A stretch of DNA of 64,000 nt from Theropithecus gelada (lineage: Eukaryota; Chordata; Mammalia; Primates; Cercopithecidae). A program made the position numbers and the translations under genes. Below, piece after piece: positions 45,727-57,983 of this stretch. Each line of letters opens with the position of its first letter. Position 1 is the first letter of the stretch. The stretch lies in the NCBI RefSeq assembly GCF_003255815.1, contig NC_037689.1:19718769-19782768 (forward strand), given 5' to 3'. The notes under the pieces were generated by a model. The model had not been told where the DNA came from, searched no databases, and saw nothing but the letters and a program-made list of their open reading frames with translations.

Positions 45727-45740
45727 CGCCTTGGCTTCTT
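45727..45740 (+). repeat. Target-site duplication, left copy (outer L1 block)
   Basis: cgccttggcttctt, identical over 14 bp to 60740-60753. It bounds the whole 15-kb LINE-1 nest. An extra CTT follows here by slippage. Confidence 0.85.
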
Positions 45741-45776
45741 CTTCTTTACATATACATATATATTATTTATTATTAA

Positions 45777-45831
45777 AGTGTGTATATATGTGTATGTGTG
45801 TGTGTATGTGTGTGTGTATATATATATACTT
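45777..45831 (+). repeat. (TG/TA)n microsatellite at the L1 tail
   Basis: GTGTATATATGTGTATGTGTG runs into TATATATATA. It evidently grew from the degenerate poly(A) tail of the outer L1. Confidence 0.9.
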
Positions 45832-46194
45832 TAAGTTCTGGGATACATGTGCAGAACATGCAGGTTTGTTACATAGGTATACACATGCTATGGTGGTTTG
45901 CTGCACCCATCAACCCGTCATCTACATTAGGTATTTCTCCTAATGCTATCCCTCCCCTAGCTCCCCACCCCCTGACAGGCCCCAGTGTGTGATATTCCCC
46001 TCCCTGTGTCCATGTGTTCTCATTGTTCAACTCCCGCTTATGAGTGAGAACATGCAGTGTTTGGTTTTCTGTTCCTGTGTTAGTTTGCTGAGAATGATGG
46101 TTTCCAGCTTCATCTATGTCCCTGCAAAGGACATTAACTCATCCTTTTTTATGGCTGCATAGTATCCCATGGTGTGTATGTGCCACATTTTCTT

Positions 46195-46958
46195 TCTTTT
46201 TTCTTTGTTATTTAGTTTTTATTTCATAATCATAAACTTAACTCAACTCTGCAATCCAGCTAGGCATGGGAAAGAACAAGGAAAACGTGGAACCCAAAGG
46301 GAACTGCAGCGAGAGCACAAAGATTCTAGGATACTGTGAGCAAATGGGGTGGAGGGGTGCTCTCCTGAGCTACAGAAGGAATGGTCTGGTGGTTAAGATA
46401 AAACACAAGTCAAACTTATTCGTGCTGTCCACAGTCAGCAATGGTGATCTTCTTGCTGGTCTTGCCCTTCCTGGACCCAAAGCGCTCCATGGTCTCCACA
46501 ATATTCACGCCTTCTTACACTTTGCCAAAGGCCACATGCTTGCCATCTAACCACTCAGTCTTGGCAGTGCAGACGAAAAACTGGGAACCATTTGTGTTGG
46601 GTCCAGCATTTGCCATGGACAAGATGCCAGGACCTGTATGCTTTAGGATGAAGTTCTCATCTTCAAATTTCTCCCCATAGATGGACTTGCCACCAGTGCC
46701 ATTATGGCATGTGAAGTCACCACCCTGACACATAAACCCTGGAATAATTCTGTGAAAGCAGGAACCCTTATAACCAAATCCTTTCTCTCCAGTGCTCAGA
46801 GCACGAAAATTTTCTGCTGTCTTTGGAACCTTGTCTGCAAACAGCTCGAAGGAGATGCGGCCCAAGGGCTCGCTGTCGACGGCAATGTTGAAGAACACGG
46901 TGGGGTTGACCATGGCTAGTAGTATAGGATTTTCCTCGGTGGCAGCGTCTGCAAAGCC
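46195..46958 (-). pseudogene. PPIA: Processed PPIA (cyclophilin A) retrocopy
   Basis: The parent PPIA encodes the cytosolic peptidyl-prolyl isomerase that binds cyclosporin. This is an intronless copy on the minus strand: about 45 nt of 5'UTR, a CDS at 46416-46913 of exactly 166 codons without indels, the short 3'UTR with AATAAA (complement of 46218-46223), and a degraded poly(A). A perfect 15-bp TSD, gtgccacattttctt, flanks it (46180-46194, 46959-46973). Catalytic residues R55, F60, M61, Q63, F113, W121 and H126 are kept. Codon 133 (K) is TAA at 46515-46517, cutting the last 33 residues. Against the parent I read D9N, G14S, V20I, R69C, I114V, V128A, M136V, A140T, N149K and L164H. It lies inside an older L1. 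Confidence 0.97.
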
Positions 46959-47251
46959 GTGCCACATTTTCTTAATCCAGTCTATCATTGATGGGCATTT
47001 GGGTTGGTTCCAAGTCTTTGCTATTGTGAATAGTGCTGCAATAAGCATACATGCGCATGTGTCTTTATAGTAGAATGATTTATAATCCTTTGAGTATATA
47101 CCCAGTAATGGGATTGCTGGGTCAAATGGTATTTCTGGTTCTAGGTCCCTGAGGAATCATCACACTGTCTTCCACAATGGTTGAACTAATTGACACTCCC
47201 ACGAACAGTGTAAAAGCGTTCCTATTTCTCCATATCCTCTCCAGCATCTAT

Positions 47252-47267
47252 TGTTTCCTGACTTTTT
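47252..47267 (+). repeat. Target-site duplication of the inner L1PA (left copy)
   Basis: tgtttcctgacttttt, matching tgtttcttgacttttt at 53434-53449 with one mismatch. Both are the same spot in the outer L1. Confidence 0.9.
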
Positions 47268-47492
47268 TTTTCTGATTTTTTTTTCTTTATTATACTTTAA
47301 GTTCTAGGGTACATGTGCACAACATGCAGGTTTGTTACATATGTATACATGTGCCATGTTGGTGTGCTGTACCCATTAACTCGTCATTTACATTAGGTAT
47401 ATCTCTTAATGCTATCCTTCCCCCCTCCCCATTCCCCACAATAGGACCCGGTGTGTGATATTCCCCTTCCTGTGTCCAAGTGATCTCATTGT

Positions 47493-50400
47493 TCAATTCC
47501 CACCTATGAGCAAGAACATGCAGTATTTGGTTTTCTGTTCTTGTGATAGTTTGCTGAGAATGATGGTTTCCAGCTGGATCCATGTCCCTACGAAGGACAC
47601 GAGCTCATCCTTTTTTATGGCTGCACAGTATTCCATGGTGTATATGTGCCACATTTTCTTAATCCAGTCTGTCAGTGATGGACATTTGGGTTGATTCCAA
47701 GTCTTTGCTATTGTGAATAGTGCCGCAGTAAACATACGTGTGCACGTGTCTTTACGGCAGCATGACTTATAATCCTTTGGGTATATCCCCAGTAATGGGA
47801 TGGCTGGGTCAAATGGTATTTCTAGTTCTAGATCCTTGAGGAATTGCCACACTGTTTTCCACAATGGTTGAATTAGTTTACAGTCCCACCAACAGTGTAA
47901 AAGTGTTCCTATTTCTCCACATCCTCTCCAGCACCTGTTGTTTCCTGATTTTTTAATGATTGCCATTCTAACTGGTGTGAGATGGTATCTCATTGTGGTT
48001 TTGATTTGCATTTCTCTGATGGCGAGTGATGATGAGCATTTTTTCATGTGTCTGTTGGCTGTATGAATGTCTTCTTTTGAGAAGTGTCTGTTCATATCCT
48101 TTGCCCACTTTTTGATGGGGTTGTTTGTTTTTTTCTTGTAAATTTGATTGAGTTCTTTATAGGTTCTGGATATTAGCCCTTTGTCAGATGAGTAGATTGC
48201 AAAAATTTTCTCCCATTCTGTAGGTTGCCTGTTCACTCTGATGGTAGTTTCTTTTGCTGTGCAGAAGCTCTTTAGTTTGATTAGATCCCATTTGTCAATT
48301 TTGGCTTTTGTTGCCGTTGCTTTTGGTGTTTTAGACATGAAATCCTTGCCCATGCCTATGTCCTGAATGGTATTACCTAGGTTTTCTTCTAGGGTTTTTA
48401 TGGTTTTAGGTCTAACATTTAAGTCTCTAATCCATCTTGAATTAATTTTTGTCTAAGGAGTAAGGAAAGGATCCAGTTTCAGCTTTCTCCTTATGGCTAG
48501 CCAATTTTCCCAGCACCATTTATTAAATAGGGAATCCTTTCTCCATTTTTTGTTTTCGTCAGGTTTGTCAAAGATCAGATGGCTGTAGATGTGTGGTATT
48601 ATTTCTGAGGACTCTGTTCTGTTCCATTGGTCTATATCTCTGTTTTGGTACCAGTACCATGCTGTTTTGGTTACTGTAGCCTTGTACTGTAGTTTGAAGT
48701 CAGGTAGCGTGATAACTCCAGATTTGTTCTTTTGGCTTAGGATTGTCTTGGCAATGCGGGCTCTTTTTTGGTTCCATATGAACTTTAAAGCAGTTTTTTT
48801 CCAATTCTGTGAAGAAAGTCATTGGTAGCTTATTGGGGATGGCATTGAATCTATAAATTACCTTGGGCAGTATGGCCATTTTCACAATATTGATGGATTC
48901 TTCCTATCCATGAGCATGGTATATTCTTCCATTTGTTTGTGTCCTCTTTTATTTCACTGAGCAGTGGTTTGTAGTTCTCCTTGAAGAGGTCCTTTACATC
49001 CCTTGTAGGTTGGATTCCTAGGTATTTTATTCTCTTTGAAGCTATTGTGAATGGGAGTTCATTCTTGATTTGGCTCTCTGTTTGTCTGTTACTGGTGTAT
49101 AAGAATGCTTGTGATTTTTGCACATTGATTTTGTATCCTGAGACTTTGCTGAAGTTGCTTATCAGCTTAAGGAGATTTTGGGCTGAGATGATGGGGTTTT
49201 CTAAATATACAATCATGTCATCTGCAAACAGGGACAATTTGACTTCTTCTTTTCCTAACTGAATACCCTTTATTTCTTTCTCTTGTCTGATTGCCCTAGC
49301 CAGAACTTCCAACACTACGTTGAATAGGAGTGGTGAGAGAGGGCATCCCTGTCTTGTGCCAGTTTTCAAAGGGAATGCTTCCAGTTTTTGCCCATTCAGT
49401 ATGATATTGGCTGTGGGTTTGTCATAAATAGCTCTTATTATTTTGAGATACGTTCCATCAATACCGAATTTATTGAGAGTTTTTAGCATGAAGGGCTGTT
49501 GAATTTTGTCAAAGGCCTTTTCTGTATCTATTGAGTTAATCATGTGGCTTTTGTCTTTGGTTCTGTTTATATGCTGGATGATGTTTATTGATTTGCTTAC
49601 GTTGAACCAGCCTTGCGTCCGAGGGATGAAGCCCACTTGATCATGGTGGATAAGCTTTTTGATGTGCTGCTGGATTCGGTTTGCCAGTATTTTATTGAGG
49701 ATTTTTGCATTGATGTTCATCAGGGATATTGGTCTAAAATTCTCTTTTTTTGTTGTATCTCTGTCAGGCTTTAGTATCAGGAAGATGTTGGCCTGATAAA
49801 ACAAGCTGGGGAGGATTCCCTCTTTTTCTATTGATTGGAATAGTTTCAGAAGGAATGGTACCAACTCCTCCTTGTACCTCTGGTAGAATTCAGCTGTGAA
49901 TCCGTCTGGTCCTGGACTTTTTTTGGTTGGTAGGCTATTAATTATTGCCTCAATGTCAGAGCCTGCTATTGGTCTATTCAGGGGTTCAACTTCTTCCTGG
50001 TTTAGTCTTGGGAGAGTGTAAGTGTCCAGGAAATTATCCATTTCTTCTAGGTTTTCTAGTTTATTTGCGTCGAGGTGTTTATAGTATTCTCTGATGGTAG
50101 TTTGTATTTCTGTGGGGTCAGTGGTGATATCCCCTTTATCATTTTTTATTGCATCTATTTGATTCTTCTCTCTTTTCCTCTTTATTAGTCTTGCTAGTGG
50201 TCTATCAATTTTGTTGATCTTTTCGAAAAACCAGCTCCCAGATTCATTGATTTTTTTTGGAGGACTTTTTGTGTCTCTATCTCCTTCAGTTCTGTTCTGA
50301 TCTTAGTTATTTCTTGCCTTCTGCTAGCTTTTGAATGTGTTTGCTCTTGCTTCTCTAGTTCTTTTAATTGTGATGTTAGGGTGTTAAATTTAGATCTTTT

Positions 50401-51328
50401 CCAGCTTTCTCTTGTGGGCATTTAGTGCTATAAATTTCCCTCTACACACTGCTTTAAATGTGTCCCAAGATTCTGGTATGTTGTATCTTTGGTCTCATTG
50501 GTTTCAAAGAACATCTTTATTTCTGCCTTCATTTCGTTATGTACCCAGTAGTCATTCAGGAGCAGGTTGTTCAGTTTCCATGTAGTTGAGCAGTTTTGAT
50601 TGAGTTTCTTAGTCCTGAGTTCTAGTTTGATTGCACTGTGGTCTGAGAGACAGTTTGTTATAATTTCTGTTCTTTTACATTTCCTGAGGAGTGCTTTACT
50701 TCCAACGATGTGGTCAATTTTGGAATAAGTGCGATGTGGTGCTGAGAAGAATCTATATTCTGTTGATTTGGGGTGGAGAGTTCTGTAGATGCCTATTAGG
50801 TCCACTTGGTGCAGAGTTGAGTTCAATTCCTGGATATCCTTGTTAACTTTCTGTCTCGTTGATCTGTCTAATGTTGACAGTGGGGGTGTTAAAGTCTTCC
50901 ATTATTATTGTATGGGAGTCTAGGTCTCTTTGTAAGTCTCTAAGGACTTGCTGTATGAATCTGGGTGCTCCTGTATTGGGTGCATATATATTTAGGATAG
51001 TTAGCTCTTCCTGATGAATTGATCCCTTTACCATTATGTAATGACCTTCTTTTTCTCTTTTGATCTTTGATGGTTTAAAGTCTGTTATATCAGAGACTAG
51101 GATTGCAACTCCTGCTTTTTTTTTGTTTTCCATTTGCTTGGTAGATCTTCCTCCATCCCTTTATTTTGAGCCTATGTGTGTCTCTGCGTGTGAGATGGGT
51201 CTCCTGAATACAGCAAACTGATGGGTCTTCACTCTTTATCCAATTTGCCAGTCTGTGTCTTTTAATTGGACCATTTAGTCCATTTACATTTAAGGTTAAT
51301 ATTGTTATGTGGAACTTGATCCTGTCAT
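47493..51328 (-). pseudogene. L1 ORF2 (endonuclease/reverse transcriptase), frameshifted
   Basis: ORF2p nicks target DNA and reverse-transcribes L1 RNA by target-primed reverse transcription. The start ATG is at 51328. A 1-base loss within the first ten codons already breaks the frame. Fragments: endonuclease pieces 50843-51133 and 50428-50826, linker 50194-50421, a 396-codon piece at 48851-50041 holding the reverse transcriptase with the FADD active-site box and the SIDTEKAFDKIQ motif, and a C-terminal piece 47493-48353 with the Cys motif (CWRGCGEIGTLLHCWWDC). Several separate lesions mean no functional protein. Confidence 0.93.
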
Positions 51329-51391
51329 TATGATATTAGCTGGTTATTTTGCTTGTTAGTTCATGCAGTTTCTTCCTAGCATCGATGGACT

Positions 51392-52405
51392 TTACATTTT
51401 GACATGTTTTTGCAATGGCTGGTACCTGTTATTCCTTTCCATGTTTAGTGCTTCCTTCAGGATCTCTTGTAGGGCAGGCCTGGTGGTGACAAAATCTGTA
51501 AACATTTGCTTGTCTGTAAAGGATTTTATTTCTCCTTCACTTATGAAACTTAGTTTGGCTGGATATGAAATTCTGGATTGAAAATTCTTTTCCTTAAGAA
51601 TGTTGAATATTGGCCCCCACTCTCTTCTGGCTTGGAGAGTTTCTGCCAAGAGATCTGCTGTTAGTCTGATGGGCTTCCCTTTGTGTGTAACCCGACCTTT
51701 CTCTCTGGCTGCCCTTAACATTTTTTCCTTCATTTCAACTTTGGTGAATCTGACAATTATGTGTCTTGGAGTTGCTCTTCTCGAGGAGTATCTTTGTGGT
51801 GTTCTCTGTATTTCCTGAATTTGAATGTTGGCCTGCTTTACTAGGTTGGGGAAGTTCTCCTGGATGATATCCTGCAGAGTGTTTTCCAGCTTGGTTCTAT
51901 TTTCCCTGTCACTTTCAGGCACACCAATCAGACGTAGATTTGGTCTTTTCACATAATCCCATATTTCTTGGAGACTTTGTTCATTTCTATTTACTCTTTT
52001 TTCTCTACGCTTCTCTTCTTGCTTCATTTCATTCATTTGATCTTCAATTGCTGATACTCTTTCTTCCAGTTGATCGAGTCGGTTATTGAAGCTTGTGCAT
52101 TTTTCATGTAGTTCTCGTGTTATGGTTTTCATTTCTATCTGTTCTTTTAAGGTCTTCTCTGCATTGATTATTCTAGTTATCCATTCATCCTTTCTTTGTT
52201 CAAGGTTTTTAGTTTCTTTGTGCTGGTTATGTAGTTCCTCCTTTAGCTCTGAGAAGTTTTATCGACTGAAGTCTTCTCTCAACTCATCAAAGTCATTCTC
52301 CGTCCTGCTTTGTTTTGTTGCTGGTGACGAGCTGTGTTCCTTTGGAGGGGGAGATGCGCTCTGATTTTTTGAATTTCCCGCTTGTCTGCACTGCTTTTTC
52401 CCCAT
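51392..52405 (-). pseudogene. L1 ORF1, nearly intact, one nonsense codon
   Basis: ATG at 52405, stop at 51392, 337 codons, the usual ORF1p size. The only lesion I see is TAA at codon 49 (52259-52261). It also lacks one codon relative to the copy at 1-432. From 52132 onward 246 codons are open, keeping most of the coiled coil, the RRM (with NLRLIGVPESD) and the C-terminal domain (YSSRRATPRHIIVRF and following). Confidence 0.93.
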
Positions 52406-53433
52406 CTTTGTGGTTTTATCTACCTTTGGTCTTTGATGATGGTGACGTACTGATGGGGTTTTGGTGTGGGTGTCCTTTCCGTTTTTTAGTTTTCCTTCTA
52501 ACAGTCAGCACTCTCAGCTGTAGGTCTGTTGGAGTTTGCTTGAGGTCCACTCGAGACCCTGATTGCCTGGGTATCAGCAGCGGAGGCTGCAGAAGATAGA
52601 ATATTGCTGAACAGCGAGTGTTGCTATCTGATTCTTGCTCCAGAAGCTTCGTCTCAGGGGTGTACCTTGCCGTGTGAGGTTTGAGGTTTCAGTCTGCACC
52701 TAGTGTGGGATGTCTCCCAGTTAGGCTACTCAGGGGTCAGGGACCCACTTGTGCAGGCAGTCTGTCTATTCTCAGATCTCAACCTTCATGCTGGGAGATC
52801 CACTGCTCTCTTCAAATCTGTCAGACAGGGGCATTTCCCTCTGCCGAGGTTTCTGCTGCTTTTTGTTTAGCTGTGCCCTGTCCCCAGAGGAGAAGTCTAC
52901 AGAGGCAGGCTGGCCTCCTTGAGCTGTGTTGGGCTCCATCCAATTCGAGCTTTCCGGCAGCTTTGTTTACCTACTTGAGCCTCAGCAATGGCAGGTGCCC
53001 CTCTGCCAGCCTTGCTACCGCCTTGCAGTTAGATCTCAGACTGCTGTGCTAGCAATGAGGGAGGCTCCGTGGGCTTGGTACCCTCTGGGCCAGGTGTGGG
53101 ATATAATCTCCTGGTGTCCCATTTGCTAAGACCCTTGGTAAAGCATAGTATTAGGGTGGGAGTTACCCGATTTTCCAGATGTTGTGTGTCTCAATTTCCT
53201 TTGGCTAGGAAAAGGAATTCCCTTCCCCCTTGCACTTCCCAGGTGAGGCAATGCCTTGCCCTGCTTCAGCTCTCGCTGGTTGGGCTGCACCTGCGGACCA
53301 GCGCCAACGGCCTGACACACCCCAGTGAGATGAATCTGGTACCTCAGTTGAAAATTCAGAAATCACCCGTCTTCTGGGTCGCTGACGCTGGGAGCTGGAG
53401 TAGTTCCTATTCAGCCATCTTGGGCACGCCCTC
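52406..53433 (-). promoter_or_regulatory. L1 5'UTR (internal promoter) of the full-length L1PA
   Basis: About 1.03 kb, colinear with 433-1468. The YY1-like core at 53412-53424 (complement AAGATGGCTG) has one change from AAGATGGCCG. The + strand carries an antisense 67-codon frame at 52926-53129, the same size as the one in the other copy. Promoter activity inferred only. Confidence 0.75.
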
Positions 53434-53449
53434 TGTTTCTTGACTTTTT
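53434..53449 (+). repeat. Target-site duplication of the inner L1PA (right copy)
   Basis: tgtttcttgacttttt, directly after the L1 5' end. The outer L1 then continues with AATGATTGCCATTC. Confidence 0.9.
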
Positions 53450-54156
53450 AATGATTGCCATTCTAACTGGCATGAGATGGTATCTCATTGTCGTTTTGAT
53501 TTGCATTTCTCTAATGACCAAAGATGATGAGCTTTTTTTTCACATGTTTGTTGGCCGCATAAATATCTTCTTTTGAGAAGTGTCTGTTCATACCCTTTGC
53601 CCACTTTTTGATGGGGTTGTTTGCTTTTATTCTTGTAAATATGTTTAAGTTCCTTGTAGATTCTGGATATTAGCCCTTTGTCAAATGGATAGATTGCAAA
53701 ATTTTTCTCCCATTCTGTAGGTTGCCTGTTCACTCTGATACAGATGATAGTTTCTTTGGCTGTGTAGAAGCTCTCTAGTTTAATTTGATTCCATTTGTCA
53801 ATTTTGGCTTTTGTTGCCATTGCTTTTGGTGTTTTATTCATGAAGTCTTTGCCCATGCGTATGTCCTGAATGATATTGCTTAGATTTTCTCCTAGGGTTT
53901 TTATGGTTTTAAGTCTTACATTTAAGTCTTGTCTTTTTCTTTTTTTTAAATTATTATACTTTCAGTTCTAGGGTACATGTGCACAATGTGCAGATTTGTT
54001 ACATAGGTATATATGTGCCATGTTGTTTTACTGCACCCTTCAACTTGTCATTTACATTAGGTATTTCTCCTAATGCTATGCCTCCCCCAGTCCTTCACCC
54101 CCCAACAGGCCCCAGTGTGTGATGTTCCCCTCCCTGTGTCCATGTGTTCTCTTTGT

Positions 54157-57100
54157 TCAGCTTCCACTTATGAGTGAGAACACGTGGTGTTTGGTTTTCT
54201 GTCCTTGTGATATTTTGCTGAGAAGATTGGTTTCCAGCTTCATCCACGTCCCTGCAAAGGACATGAACTCATCCTTTTTTGTGGCTGTATAGTATTCCAT
54301 GGTGTATATGTGCCCCATTTTCTTCATCCAGTCTATGTTTGATGGATATTTGGGTTGGATCCAAGTCTTTACTATTGTGAATAGTGCTGCAATAAACATA
54401 TGTGTGCATGTGTCTTTATAGTAGCATGATTTATAATCCTTTGGGTATATACCCAGTAATGGGATTGCTGGGTCAAATGGTATTGCTAGTTCTAGATCTT
54501 TGAGGAGTCACTACACTGTCTTCCACAATAGTTGAACTATTTTACACTCTCACCGACAGTGTAAAAGTATTCCTATTTCTCCACATCCTCTCTAGCATCT
54601 GTTGTTTCCTGACTTTTTAATGATCACCATTCTACCTGGTGTGAGATGGTATCTGATTGTGGTTTTGATTTGCATTTCTGTGATGACCAGTGATGATGAG
54701 CATTTTTTCATATGTCTGTTGGCTGCATAAATGTCTTCTTTTGAGAAGTATCTGTTCATATCCTTTGCCCACCTTTTGATGGGGTTGTTTTTTTCTTGTA
54801 AATTTAAGTTCCTTGTAGATTCCAGATATTAGCCCTTTGTCAGATGGCTAGATTGCAAAAATTTTCTCCCATTCTGTAGGTTGCCTGTTCACTCTGATGA
54901 TAGTTTCTTTTGATGTGCAGAGGCTTTCAGTTTAATTAGATCCCGTTTGTCTGTTTTGGCTTTTGCTGGCATTGCTTTTGGTGTTTTAGTCATGAAGTCT
55001 TTGCCCATGTCTATGTCCTGAATGGTACTGCCTAGGTTTTCTTCTGGGCTTTTTATGGTTTTAGGTCTTACATTTAAGTCTTTAATCCATCTTGAGTTAA
55101 TTTTTGTATAAGGCATAAGGAAGGGATCTAGTTTCAGCTTTCTACATATGGCTAGCCAGTTTTCCCAGCATGATTTATTAAATAGGGAGTCCTTTCCCCA
55201 TTGCTTGTTTTTGTCAGGTTTGTCAAAGATCAGATGGTTGTAGATGTATGGTGTTATTTCTGAGGCCTCTGTTCTGTTCCATTGGTCTATATATCTGTTT
55301 TGGTACTAGTACCATGCTGTTTTGGTTACTGTGGCCTTGTAGTATCGTTTGAAGTCAGGTAGCCTGATGCCTCCAGCTTTGTTCTTTTTGCTTAGGATTG
55401 TCTTGGGTATATGGGCTCTTTTTTGGTTCCATATGAAATTTAAAGTAGGTTTTTCTAATGCTGTGAAGAAAGTCAATGGTAGCTTGATGGGGATAGCACT
55501 GAATCTATGAATTACTTTGGGCAGTATGGCCATTTTCACAATATTGATTCTTCCTATCCATGAGCATGGAATGCTTTTCCATTTGTTTGTGTCCTCTCTT
55601 ATTTCCTTGAGCAGTGGTTTGTAGTTCTCCTTGAAGAGGTCCTTCATATCCCTTGTAGGTTGTATTCTTAGATATTTTATTCTCTTTGTAGCAATTGTGA
55701 ATGGGAGTTCACTCATGATTTGGCTCTCTCTTTGTCTATTATTGCGGTATAGGAATGCTTGTGATTTTTGCACACTGATTTTGTATCCTGTGACTTTGCT
55801 GAAGTTGATTATCAGCTTAAGGAGATTTTGGGCTGAGATGATGCGGTTTTCTAAACATGTAACCATGTCATCTGCAAACAGAGACAATTTGACTTCCTCT
55901 TTTTCTATTGGAATACCATTTATTTCTTTCTCTTGTCTGATTGCCCTGGCCAGAACTTCCAATACTATGTTGAATAAGAGTGGTGAGAGAGGGCACCCTT
56001 GTCTTGTGCTGGTTTTCAAAGGGAATACTTCCAGCTTTTGCCCATTCAGTATGATATTGGCTGTGAGTCTGTCATAAATAGCTCTTATTATTTTGAGAAA
56101 CTTTCCATCAATACCTAGTTTATTGAGAGTTTTTAGCATGCAGGGGTGTTGAATTTTACTGAAGGCCTTTTCTGCATCTATTGAGATAATCATGTGGTTT
56201 TTGTCATTGGTTCTGTTTATGTGATGAATTATGTTTATTGATTTGCATATGTTGAACCAGCCTTGCATCCCAGGGATGAAGCCGACTTGATCATGGTGGA
56301 TAAGCTTTTTGATGTGCTGCTGGATTTGTTTTGCCAGTATTTATTGAGGATTTTCACATCAATGTTCATCAGGGATATTGGCCTGAAATTTTGTTTTTTG
56401 TTGTGTCTCTGTCAGGTTTTGGTATCAGGATGATGCTGGCCTCATAAAATGTGTTAGGGAGGAGTCCCTCTTTTTCTATCATTTGGAATAATTTCAGAAA
56501 GAATGGTACCAGCTTCTCTTTTTACCTCTGGTAGAATTCAGCTGTGAATCCGTCTGGTCCTGTTTTTTTTTTTTTTTTTTTTTTTGGTTGGTAGGCTATT
56601 AATTACTGCATCAATTTCAGAACTTGTTATTGGTCTATTCAGTGATAGGACTTCTTCCTGGTTTAGTCCTGGGAGGGTGTATGTGTCCAGGAATTTATCC
56701 ATTTCTTCTAGATTTTCTAGTCTTTTTTGCATAGAGGTGTTTGTAGTATTCTCTGATGGTAGTTTGTATTTCTGTGGGATTGGTGGTGATATCCCCTTTA
56801 TCATTTTTTATTGTGTCTATTTGATTCTTCTCTCTTTTCTTCTTTATTAGCCTGGCTAGCAGTCTATCTATTTTGTTAACCGTTTCAAAAAAATCAGCTC
56901 CTGGATTCATTGATTTTTTGAAGGGTTTTTCACATCTCTATCTCCTTCAATTCTGCTCTGCTCTTAGTTATTTCTTGTCTTCTGCTAGCTTTTGAATTTG
57001 TTTGCTCTTGTTTCTCTAGTTCTTTTAATTGTGATGTTAGGGTGTTGATTTTAGATCTTTCCTGCTTTCTCCTGTGGGCATTTAGTGCTAGAAATTTGCC

Positions 57101-57983
57101 TTTAAACACTGCTTTAGTTGTGTCCCAGAGCTTCTAGTACCTTGTGTCTTTGTTCTCATTGGTTTCAGAGAACTTATTTATTTCTGCCTTAATTTCATTA
57201 TTTACTCAGTAGTCATTCAGGAGCAGGTTGTTCAGTTTCCATGTAGTTGTGCGGTTTTGAGTGAGTTTCTTAATCCTGAGTTCTAATTTGATTGCACCCT
57301 GGTCCAAGAGACTGTTATAATTGGTCCATTCTTTTGCATTTGTTGAGGAGTGTTTTACTTCCAATTATGTGGTCAATTTTAGAATAAGTGCGATGTGGTA
57401 CTGAGAAGAATGTATATTCTGTTGATTTGGGATGGGGAGTTCTGTAGATATCTATTAGATCTGCTTGGTCCAGAGCTGATTTCAAGTCCTGAATATCCTT
57501 GTTAATTTTCTGTCTCATGGATTCATCTAATATTGACAGTGGGGTGTTAAATTCTCCCACTATTATTGTGTGGGAGTCTAAGCCTCTTCGTAGGTCTCTA
57601 AGAACTTGCTTTATGAATCTGGGTGCTCCTGTATTGGGTGCGTATATATTTAGGGTAGTTAGCTTTTCTTGTTGCATTGATCCCTATACCATTATGTAAT
57701 GCCCTTCTTTGTCTTTTCTGATCTTTGTTGGTTTAGTCTGTTTTATCAGAGACTAGGATTGCAACCCTTGCTTTTGTTTTTCTTTCCATTTGCTTGGTAA
57801 ATATTCCTCAATCCCTTTATTTTGAGCCTATGTGTGTCTTTGCACATGAGATGGGTCTCCTGAATACAGCACACCAGTGGGTCTTGACTCTATCCAATTT
57901 GCCATTCTGTGTCTTTTAATTGGGGCATTTAGCCCTTTTACATTTAAGATTAATATTGTTATGTATGAATTTGATCCTGTCAT
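54157..57983 (-). pseudogene. L1 ORF2 of the older L1, frameshifted
   Basis: ATG at 57983, stop near 54157. The best-kept piece is 55306-56268 (320 codons) with the reverse-transcriptase FADD box and SIDAEKAFSKIQ. An endonuclease piece lies at 57315-57677 (NIYAPNTGAPRFIKQVLRDL). A T23 run at 56563-56585 replaces what is normally a short T stretch and shifts the frame. Other pieces are out of frame. Confidence 0.9.
56563..56585 (+). repeat. T23 homopolymer inside L1 ORF2
   Basis: Expanded from the short internal T run seen at the same place in the other L1 (49919-49925). Not a retrotransposon tail, since L1 sequence continues on both sides. Confidence 0.95.

Larger units (their letters stand above)
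47268..53433 (-). mobile_element. Full-length LINE-1 (L1PA-type), about 6.15 kb
   Basis: Complete from the 5' terminus (53433, AAGATGGCTGAATAGG start on the minus strand) through 5'UTR, ORF1, ORF2 and 3'UTR to a T-rich tail near 47290. A 16-bp TSD shows it entered the outer L1. Its 5' end and ORF1 are closest to the element at 1-1468. Mid-age L1PA (about L1PA6-L1PA8, inferred). ORF1 has one stop and ORF2 several frameshifts, so it is immobile on its own. Confidence 0.96.
45741..53930 (-). mobile_element. L1 3' fragment (outer element), interrupted by a PPIA retrocopy and a full L1
   Basis: The L1 3' end begins after an AT/TG-rich tail at about 45832 (ACTTTAAGTTCTGGGATACATG) and runs to 46179, 46974-47251 and 53450-53930, about 1.2 kb of L1 in all, ending inside ORF2 at TTACATTTAAGTCTT. 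The ORF2 stop is at 46027-46029. The 3'UTR type (CACATGCTATGGTGGTTTGCTGCACCC) is older than that of the inserted L1PA. It joins directly to the tail of the next L1 at 53931, with no outer L1 sequence beyond. Confidence 0.88.

Noticed and set aside
46704..47070. + strand frames over the PPIA retrocopy
   Set aside because: Antisense shadows of the PPIA and L1 coding strand.
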